In this document: piece by piece, positions 51,901 to 62,600 of the stretch
How the letters are laid out: the number at the start of each line of letters is the position of its first letter
How positions within the stretch are numbered: position 1 is the first letter of the stretch
Assembly: GCA_003427395.1 (NCBI GenBank)
Contig: BFEA01000039.1
Coordinates: 3,146,012 to 3,210,011, forward strand
Direction: 5' to 3'
From: Chara braunii
Taxonomy: Eukaryota; Streptophyta; Charophyceae; Charales; Characeae
Length of the DNA: 64,000 nucleotides
Program-made: the position numbers and the translations under genes
The notes under the pieces: generated by a model
Databases searched by the model: none
What the model saw: the letters and a program-made list of their open reading frames with translations, nothing else
What the model was told of the DNA's origin: nothing

Positions 51901-52777
51901 CTCCCCAGCCCGTCCTTTTTCCCTCTCCGTGGCTTTCGTGCAGCTATTTCCTTCTCGCCGCCCTCGCCCTTGCCCCCCCCTCCCACTTCCCGCCACCCAC
52001 CCATGTTCCACCTGTAGCCTTGGTATCTTGTTTCAAATGTTCTTAGGCTCAATGCTTGATAAGTGGGGCAAAAACATCATCGATAAATGTTCCAGTGGAC
52101 CAATGTCGATCAAATGGTTTCATAATATCATATCTTGCAGATGTTTCTTGGACTGTGTTCAATGTTTGAAAAAAATCAAATGGTTTCATAATATCATATC
52201 TTGCATATGTTTCTTGGATTGTGTTCAATGTTTGAAAAATATGGTAAAAAAAAAGGATTGCGGAACGATTGTGTAATCACTCCAGGGGAGAGAACACCTA
52301 GGATTGCTACTGGCTAGTTAGTGGGTCTAGGCGGGGGCGGTGAATGGATTTGGGGGACCTTAGAAAATGTATCTTTGAAGATCTGAGTATTAGCTACAGC
52401 TTGTATTTATTAGTCATTTCATTTCAGTTGAATAACTTGAATTCTTGGACCTTTCTTAACATGGAGCCTTTGTCCGTTTGCGGATACCTTTATCTGTGCA
52501 AACTTGCAAAGCTTTGGGGAATAGTTGGCAATCCTGTTTTTTCTTTTTTGGGGGGGGGGTTAACCTCTGGTGGGGTTAGGAAGTGGTATTCATGGCCGTG
52601 TCAGTCCAAGGGGCGATGGGTATGATGTGGTTGGGGGGAGGAAAAGGGAGAGGGGGAAACGAGGAACAGATTGCACAGTGGAACGTGGAGATTGAGAGAG
52701 TGTGACACAACTATTTTACTTCAGGTGTAGTGGGAGAAAGGGTGGGAATTCGTTTCTGTTTGAGTGTGTGTGCGTGT

Positions 52778-52845
<68 letters not shown>

Positions 52846-55800
52846 ATCATTGTGTATGTATATGATGAAATTAGGGACCCCAACAGGGCACTTGTGCCAG
52901 TATGCGCTGTTGGTGTATTGTATGCAGCAGAACACTTTCCTTGTTTTTGACTCTTCTGCTTTAGGAAACTCCATTTCTATCTGATTCTTGGTCACTGTAT
53001 TTTGGTAGTGGTGACTATGGAGTTCCTGTCGTCCTTGAATTTTGGCGCATTGGCCTTATGAGTCATGACTCCTTTCTTTGCTATTGAATGCAGGTTTCTG
53101 GTCTCTCATGAAAGACTATGATGGACGTGGGTATCTTATGGCGGCATGCACTGCTGGCAAAGACGAGTTCACGGAGAAGGGTGGGAAGAGTGGAAGTGGA
53201 CTGGTCAATGGACATGCGTATACTGTTATCAAAGTGAGTGTGTTATCATTATGCAGGTGTGCTCATTGATTTGCGGTTTGGACTGTTTGATGTTCTTCCT
53301 GAAGTTGTGGTGGTGGTATTTGTCACTACTGTCAGTGAAAACAAGCCGTTGCTGTGCTGCAAATTCTCACCGATGCTGGCCTGCAAACAGATGAAAGGTC
53401 GGGCATATCAGATTGCAGCTATTCTGATCGACAAAAGCATTGCACCAAATTCATTTTTGTGAGCACATCTGTTTTTTTTTATTTTGTGGTACTTTACCTG
53501 ATACACTGGAACGCACCATACATCTTCTGTTGGAGGAAATGAGAATTAAAAATCACCAAAGTTCGGGGTCTGGAAGTCCTTTGTGTCCCGTTGGACCCCC
53601 TTGGGTCCGGTAGGCTGAACCTTTCTGCGGCCTCGTCATATACGGTGGCAAGTTCTTGTAGAAGGGTGCCGGCAGTGGTGGTTTAATAATATGCCCGTTG
53701 CGTGCCTCGTCACAATGTCTGTGAAATCAAGGTTTGGTGAATTTCAGCTCCGAGAATTTATTTTTTCTGAATGCAACTTTGTCATCTTGTGTGCCATGGA
53801 TTGTCAAGCTTCACTTCTGTGGATTCAGTGTGCGAATGTTGAACTGTCTCGTTGTCAGCTTTCTTATCATTCCCATCTTGCAAGTATAAATGGCTTTGTG
53901 ATTGACTTCCTGAATCGCCGTCCTGGGAACTTGGTGGGTTGTGGAGCAGGTGAGAGACTCACATGGACATCAGCTTGTGAACGTTCGAAATCCCTGGGGC
54001 AAGTTTGAGTGGGGTGGTGCATGGAGTGATAACAGCAGAGAGTGGGAGCAGTATCCCGAGGTCAAGGCTGATTTGAATCCAGTGCTAGATGTGTCCGATG
54101 GCAGCTTCTGGATGGCATACCATGACTTCAAGCAGGTAGGCAGCCAGCTGTGGCAGGGTTTGGAAGTATATTTGACATTGCACAGAAGGGTTACCAGGCC
54201 TGAATATGTAAAAGAATGGTGTACGTGGCAACGTGCTAAGGCAAGCAAAAGTATATTTTGCTGAGTGTTGGGCACAGGGCCGCACACATTGATCATTGGA
54301 ATGTGTTAAAAAAGGATGGTGCACACTGATCGTTGGATTGTGTTTCAAAAAGGATGGTGGACATTGATGATTGAGTTGTGTTTCAAAAAGGGCGGTGCGC
54401 ATTGATCGTTGGATTGTTTTTCAAAAAGGATGGCGCACATTGGTTATTGTTTTGGGCCTATGACATCCCTGGGGAAAATTTGAGCGGGGTGGTGCGCGGA
54501 GTGGTAAGAGCAGAGTGGAAAAAGTGTCCCGAGGTCAAGGCTGATTTGAATCCAGTGCTAGATTCTTGGATGGTTGCTTCTTGATGCCAGGAAATGACTT
54601 ACAAAGTTCGAACTGGTGGCACCCAGATATGGTCGGGTTTGGAAGTATATTTCACATGCCACAGAAGGTCTACCAGCCATGAATATGTGAAATCAGCCAT
54701 GAATATATCAAACCAACCATTGACAACGGTGGTGGATTGCTGGCTATCATTCTTATATGTAAGTAACAAGTATTGTATTCTCTATAACAATTAGATGAAT
54801 AGAGCGGGAAAGTAGTTGAGCAGCATCCAGAGCATCAATTTAGCTCAATGGTTCATGCTTTGAGAGCATCAATTTAACACAGTGGGCGTGGCCATTATAT
54901 AGCAGTTACACACATAGGTATCTTTCCGTTTAGGCTTGAAGACCACGAAGTTGCGCTAACCCTTATTGTCCATCCTGTTCCGCTCGGAGACTGCAGTACC
55001 TACTTCCCCCAAATATAATGTACGGTCATTTAGGACAAACAAAAAGAGAAGCTACGTCTGCAGTGCATCTGGACTGAAAGGTGAGCCAAATATGGCTACA
55101 ATGACCGTATGCTCTATTTGGGGGAAGACGGTAGGCTGCACTACCTTCTCATATGTTCTCTCGAATGAGGTCTGAAAATTCGATTCCTCCCTGCTGTTGT
55201 TTGTTTTTTGTGAACTTGCTTCTCATTCATCAGTCTTTCGTTGGAATGGGAGTTTGCTGTGTGAGGCATGGCAACCGACAGCCATGGAACGAGGTGCACA
55301 TTCCCTGCCAGTTTGACAACAGGGATATCTGTCGTACTGGGGACACTGCTCATCTTACAAGAATCTTCAAGCTGGAGGTGACAGAGCGTACACATGCATT
55401 TTTAGGGCTACATCAAGAAGACCCACGGCTGTAAGGAACTTGTCTAATCAAATACCTGAGGTCGCTGCGCTTACGTCCTTTCAGTTTGTCTTTGCTTCCC
55501 TTCTATGAAAGTACTGGAGCTCTGGTGAGCAAAGCTTTAAAGAATCGCAAATTTGTTTGCTTTGTATCTAATCTTTGGCAAATCATGTGCAGTGCAGTTT
55601 GAAATTTCCAGAGTATTGAGGGCCTTGCGGCAGAACTCATGAGGCGTGAAAATGGAGAGTGAATCTCTTATATAGAAAATGGCAATGTTCATAGTGGTGT
55701 ATGTATCTTGCCGTCCGGCGAGTAGTGTGGTGAGGTCCTAAAGTAAATAGACTGTTGAAGATGTTTTTAGCAATGGCCCAGAGTTCATAATCTGGTATAT

Positions 55801-58800
55801 GTACTCCTATGCCTCAACTGAGCACGAGCACTGTACCAAGTATGGCCGTGGTTTTGGACAACTAGAGTTCGTAGTGGTGGGCAGCACAGTGAGGCCCTAA
55901 AGTAAGTCTCCCCATCTGGCAGGTAGTATGGTGAGGTCCTAAACTTAATCGATGGTTCAAGATGGCATTATGCATAACAAGATCAGGGCGTGCTACAGAT
56001 TTCAGACGGACGTTTGACCTCTTGTGGAACCAGTTCAAGCATACGCCTTCCCAACAGCTGTCAAGTATGTTGTGGTTACAGTCTATGTTGGCTACTGCAT
56101 CAGCATTCTACTGCATCAGGAAACGATAGTCGGGCGCGAAAAAAAGACTTGTGGAAAAATGATGTTTGAACACTCACCGCCAAACTGGAAACAAAAGTCG
56201 CCCACCGGGGCCTGCGTGGCTGCTCCCCACACGGGCCGTGGGCCCATTTCATACTTTCCCAACACTGTGAACGGGGGCTCACGCAGGACTCTCATGCGAG
56301 ACCCTCTATTTCCTTCAGAGTATTAGAGATGGACTCTGATGGAGTATGTATCTTGTCATCTGGCAAGTAGTATGATGAGCTCCTAAAGCCAATGGACTGT
56401 AGAAGTTGTGTACAGGAATGCCCCAGAGTGCAAAATCTGGTATATGGGCTTCAATGCCTCAACTGACCATAAACATGCTACCAAGTGGATCTCGCTGGCG
56501 GACAACTATACGGAAGAATGGTTACTACTGGTCTGCTGGACCGTATCAGATTATTGTGCTGATTCCCGGTGATTGCTGTGCTTAGTGTGTTATGTTTTTC
56601 ATTTGTGTGATGTGCTGGTTGCTTTGTTTAGTGTGTTCTGCTTTTTATGTCTGCTGTGCCCTATATGATGAATCTGCTGTTTGCTGCTGTCAATGTGATT
56701 TATCTGACAGCTGCTGTATCTTAGTGGTGGTTGCTGTATTGTATCTGAGGAACGTGCTTGTTTGTCTGTGCGTCTGTCAGCCTGGGTGCTCCAACACCAT
56801 TGAAGATCGGTTTTTATCTCGTCAATGAGAAGAAGGTACTTACCGCAAAGAAGCACACACGCAGCGCCAGATGCCAGCTTGAGGTCATGTTGGAACCAGG
56901 TTTCTATAGTGTGGTGGTGAAGGGGTTGTCCTTTACTGGTAAAAATGGGGAGGAGTGCAGTTTTCCGGACAGCACAGGAGAAGTTTTGCCTCGAAGGTTT
57001 GTGTTTACGGTACATTCAGATAATCCAGTAACTGCCGAGCTGGAGGGCGAGGTTATCATGGATTCTCCCGGCAAGGAGTTGATTGAAAAAATTACAGAGC
57101 TTCCAACTGAGCCAGCGGAAGATGACCTCCTCAAAGTCTGGCATCTGGACCAGGTGGTTGCTCCAGCTGGCGAGCCTGATTTCCTACCATGCTCATCAAA
57201 GAGAGCTGCAGAGTTGCTGCCTGAGCCACAGGTCCACCCTGTGGGCATGTCTGAAAACTGGGATGTATGGAGGGACATAGATGGAACCATTGAGCCTGGC
57301 ACTGTGCCATTATCTTTAACTTCTGTGGTATCTGAAGCCAGTGCATTGGCAGAGATCCTGAAGGAACCGGTTGCTGATGTCCCTATCGTTCCTACAGCTC
57401 CAGTGCTTCCGCTGGTTGCAGAGGTGGTTGTCCTGGTATCGGAGGGCACAAAAGAGCAGCATACAGCACCACATTCTGAAATATCAGCTTTCGGTGAAGA
57501 AACTAAGGAGCCGCTTGTACAGCTGTTTTGGCCACACGATAAGGAAGCTGTCATTGAGCCATCACCATGGCCGGTCACTTCCCCTCTGGCAGAACGGGGG
57601 GGGGAGCCTGCTCTGGATCTTTCAGTAGCAGCTTATACAGAAGGTGAACCACCTGCGATCATTGGTGGGAAGATCATGACTGTTCTAACGGGTGAAGGCG
57701 AGCCCACAGAAGATGGCATGGATGCCACAGAGAAGTCAGAGGCTCAAAACCGAGCACAGAGAGCAGAGGCTGAAGAAGCTGGGTTTGTAGCAGCAATGGG
57801 TCTGGATGAAGAGCAGCGTGGTAGACTCTATAGGAGCGCTCCCTGGTTTGCAGCAGAAGCACTGTTCCCGTCCAAGGAGGTGATAGAGTATGGATCCCTA
57901 GCGGACCCTTCATATGAGCCCTTGTTGCTACCTCAACACCAAGTGGAGATGGTGCCAGCTTCCAGGATTGCAGGTGCCAATTTACAGTACTTGTATTCTG
58001 ACATCAAACCATCAGATATTAGGCAGGGGATCCTGGAAGACTCCTGGTTCCTGTCTGCAGTTGGTATTCTCGCAGAGTTCCCTGGCTTGATAGAAAGAGT
58101 GTTTGTCCAACGGGAAGTGCCTTCCAATGGGATATTCCGGCTGCGCTTCTTCAAGAGTGGGAGGTAATGAACCCTTGAACTTGACAACCTTGCTTTGTAC
58201 CAATCATACCTGTTCTACTTGAGCTCGTTGCGCTGGATTTAGGTTTGGAGCGGGCTGATGGAGACCCGTTTTTGTGAAGTGCAGAATTTATAGGGAAGAG
58301 GTTACTGTGAGATCTGACCGATGTTCTCTTTCTCTCAGGGGTTTTGTGTCATCTCTTTCGCTCTTAGATTTGATGTGATTGCTCATTTCTGCACATTCCT
58401 CTGTATTTACGTTGATTACTGACGCGACCTATTTGAGGTGTGATTTCTGAACCGGAGGGGTGCAGATTCTCCAAGGGTTCAACTTTCTGAGTGCCTCACT
58501 GTAATTTTTACTGAGTAGTTCTTATTTTTGCCATGCAGATACGTTACCGTTGCAGTGAGCAGCAAGCTACCGGCCAAGGATGGGCGTCTGGTCTATGGTG
58601 CGTTTTCCTGTGCATCCCAAAGCGATATTATTGTGAACTAGGCAGCTCCCCTGCAATCACCAATGACAGCCTCTGTTGTAAATCTTAAACATATGTCACA
58701 ACCCTCGTTGCTGTGGACATGTCTGTTCGGATGAAAGAAGCCATCTTCCCTCGAATATCAGACTTCCTGTTCATCAATGCATGCAAGCTCCTTTGCAGTG

Positions 58801-59568
58801 GGTACAGTCATGATGGTAGCCCGATCGGATGCTCTGATAACTTGGTGTTTCCTGTGCTCTGCTTGAATCGCTGCAACAACAGTCATACATGTGTGTGTAA
58901 TGTCCCACCGATCTGTCAGTGGTAGGGCCTCATGCCACTACTCACCAAAACGTGAAATGGTGAGTGTGCCATGCACAAGAACATAGCTAGATATATGTGC
59001 CATTTTGTCATTTGGCGACTGGTCCATCAGATCAGGTTGTGGTTGAAGAAAAAATATATTTTCTTTTTTTCTAGGCTGGGCCACCGCCCGGACGGTTGGG
59101 CCCGGGGGGGTCCGCCCGGCGAAACCGGGCGATGCAAAAACCCAGCAAGAAATTTTTTTATTAGTTTTGGAAGGTGGGGTTGTGCTGCGCTACCCTAGAG
59201 GACCCTGAATCTGCAATAAAAAAGGTGAGCGCGTCTGGAGAGCGGGGGGGAAAGAGTCGGGGAGCAAGGAGCACAAGGGGCATGACGGAGGCACGTGGGG
59301 GCGACCAGCGATTGGGCGCGATCCTGACGATTCGGGAGGGAGGGGAATGGGGCTTGAGACGGGTGTGAAGAAGAAGCGAAGAAGAAGAAGAAGAAGAAGA
59401 AGAAGAAGAAGAACAAGTGAAGAAGAAGAGGAAGAAAAAGCGACAACGAAGAAGAAGAAGGAGAAGAAGAAGAAGAAGAAGAAGTGATGATGAAGAAGAT
59501 GAAGAAGAGAAGTGAAGAAGAAGAGGAGGAGAAGGGACGACAAAGAAGAAGTGATGATGAAAAAGAAG

Positions 59569-59628
<60 letters not shown>

Positions 59629-62600
59629 CCCCCCCTGAAGTCACCGAAGTCCCTTACCTTGTTGATGGCGGGGAACCGCGATGGCGGGCGTTGGCGGGCG
59701 ACGGAGGGGTCGGCCGGGTCACACGCGGTGGCGGGTGTTGACAGGTGCTGGCGGCGTCGAAGTTCTGCGTCGGCAGGGCAGGGAACGGGTGGACCCCGTC
59801 TTCCTCCAAACACAACGAACCCTCATTTTGGCGGTATCTGGCCGGAAATATATCTCGTATACATTCATGCGTTATGTTCGGGGGAAGACGGTAGGGGGTA
59901 CAACGTGAGAATTGGGGAGGGAACGGGAGCCGGTAGTTTCCAACTTCCCACCCTCACTGAATCGAAATCACGACCATCTGGGCCGTCGATCTTGAAGATC
60001 GAGGATCCAGATCGGGCCCGATTTCGAATCGGTGAAATCGGGCCTGCTGGGCCCTTTTACTTTTTTTGTGGTCTGCATAGTCTGCCCTGAGGGCGTAAAG
60101 GCCCCCAGCGCCGAAAAAATAAAACAAAATTAACCTACACTGATGCACTGGGGGCGCCCGGTGGCCAACCGGGCGTGACAACCGGCCAGGCGATCCGGGG
60201 CCCACCCCGGGCGACGACCAGGCCACCGGGCGGCCCAGGGACCAGCCTAGCTCTTTTGGGTTTTGTAGACTTTGTACACTTGTTTGGGCTCTAAGATGGG
60301 TGTGTGCATTTCAGGATGAGGATGTCTTGGATGTATGTGTTGGTGGTCAGTCAACGTTGTGGAGAGATCTTAACTATTGTTTGCGCTCTAAGATGGGTGT
60401 GTGCACTTCTTTTTGTACTTAGGCCATTTTTGCCCTAGTCAGTTTTCCAGTGTGGCGAGGTCCAGCTTTCCTTGACCCAACTGCCGGACGACTCTAGCAC
60501 CCTAGCTATTGTGTTTCCTGAATTTGTTTTATTTTCCCCTTGGTTTGTTCTCTGGCGCACAAGTAGTGGGGGTGCGGGGTCTGATGGGCTGGTGCAGCAT
60601 TGACTAGGTTCCTCTGTACATGGGAAGATGTTTGGCCTAGCGAACTGCTTAGGTGAATTGGAGCCAAGGAGTCTCGTTGACCTATAGCTGGGTCTTAATT
60701 GTCATGTCAAGTTGATGAAGTGTCCGTACTGTGAAGACTTGTCTGCCTTGTTTAGTGCACGTTGAGGAATGCTCTTTCATCTCATGGTCATGGCCATAAT
60801 CGATTTGTTTTATTCATCTCTCATCTTCTTCGTTTCTTTGCTTCACCCCTTCTCTTCACTCATCTGTTCTCTTTACCTTCGCCGTCATTGGTTGCTAAAT
60901 TGCTGTAGTGACGTGTAGTCAGTGACATGCTGGATTGGTCGGTTATGTTCTCTGTTTTGTGTCTTGTCTGCAGTGGACTTTTCCTCTTTGAGCAATCTTT
61001 TTTTTTTTTTTTTTGTTAAACCACCAGTACTTGGCCCAGCTATCGGCCGNGGAAAAAAATAGAGTAGAAACGTTTCTAGTCGGATGAACTTGGGCGCTCC
61101 TGTAGGAGCCCGTACGTTTCCTAAAATCGTGGCGTGTTAACGGGCACGACTCTAGGAAGTACTGGTGGTTTAAAGGCTAATTCTTTAAGCCCAACCAATT
61201 TAATTACCTGTTGAATCTGGACAGGACAGCCTTTCAGGCCTTTTTTATTGCCATTATAGTATTACGGGGAACCCTGTAGCAGCCACATCCGTGCTCAAGC
61301 CTCCAATGAGGGAACATGTGGGAGCTGCACCCACCACCAGGTGCGATACCTGCTACATCAGGTGGGCGATACTGGCCAGGGGTCGGCCGGTAGCATCAGG
61401 ACCGAGCTTCTTCGATGGGTCAGTCACTGTGCCTCCCCTCCGGTCCCCTCCCCCTAAGAACATCAGCAGTCTCTGCTCAATGCCACTCGGGGGGGGCAAC
61501 GACATATCTCTAGGTGGCGGCGCCAAGCTTGCCCAGGAAGGTACATGAGGGCAATGGGGATTGAACCCACGACCTCCTGAATGCCACTTGTGTGCCTTAC
61601 CAACTGAGCTAAGCCGCTGGATTCTTTGAGCAATCTCTGTAGTGCACTTCCACATTTTGTTCTTATACCCCAGGTGGAAACGTGTGGAAATTCTCTAAAT
61701 CATGTGTTCCTGGCCAAAGTTTGAGGTTTTGTGATGGTGTGTGATTGGACATTATATTTGCTTGTAGATGGTGTTCTCCTGGTCCAAACAAGAAGAACAA
61801 TGTCGTACGATTAAAGGCTGCAATTCTGCTCTGCTCATTATTCTCTTTCTAGTTGTGCTGTCACCAGGACACAAAACTGGTTGAAATCCTCCTTTGGATG
61901 CATCTATAGGAATTCAGAGGTGACCCGGCTGCCGACGAATGGTCAGTGTCAACTTGCTATCTTTTTTTATATGTCAGCTGTGCGCGTGCTTATGTGAAAA
62001 CAACCTGCTACTTCGCCTTTGCGGCGTAGTGTTTGATACAAGCTTGGGCTGATGCGAAGGGATTGTATCGTCTTGGACTCGAACATGATGCAGGACACTC
62101 TGCCAACAATGGGGAATTATGGGTCTCTATTCTGGAGAAAGGGTATGCAAAGCTGCATGGATCGTATGGGCAAATGCTGTCAGGCTTGGTCGCTGATGCA
62201 TTCCAGGATCTAACTGGTGTGCCATGCTTGAAGTTCAACTTTTCTAGTGCCAAGTTCAAGAAGCTGGAGGCCGAGGGAGGTGAGTGGGTGTAATGTTCTT
62301 CAGCAGTCTTTTGTTTAGGTTCACGGGCACTCTTTTCTCTTCATGTGTTTAGGTATGTTTGGATGAGTAGAGGCGTGTTGTTGAACCTTGTTAAGGTATG
62401 TTTGGACGAGGGAAGACTTTCCGGAGCTCATAAGAAAGGGTACAAGCTTCAGTGATCTGGCAGAACTCCGATGCATTTGAGAATATCAGTAGAAGTTGGC
62501 AAACTGTATACTGTGGTGGGGCAGAAGTACCTGGTCTTAATTTGTTTGGGACCATTTCCATAATTTGGATGGTTCATGTTTGGCAGGTTTCTGGAGTCTT

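Noticed and set aside
61550-61621. Functional tRNA gene on the minus strand
   Set aside because: A and B boxes and a T arm are present, but the acceptor-stem ends do not pair and the sequence is the head of a SINE with exact target-site duplications.
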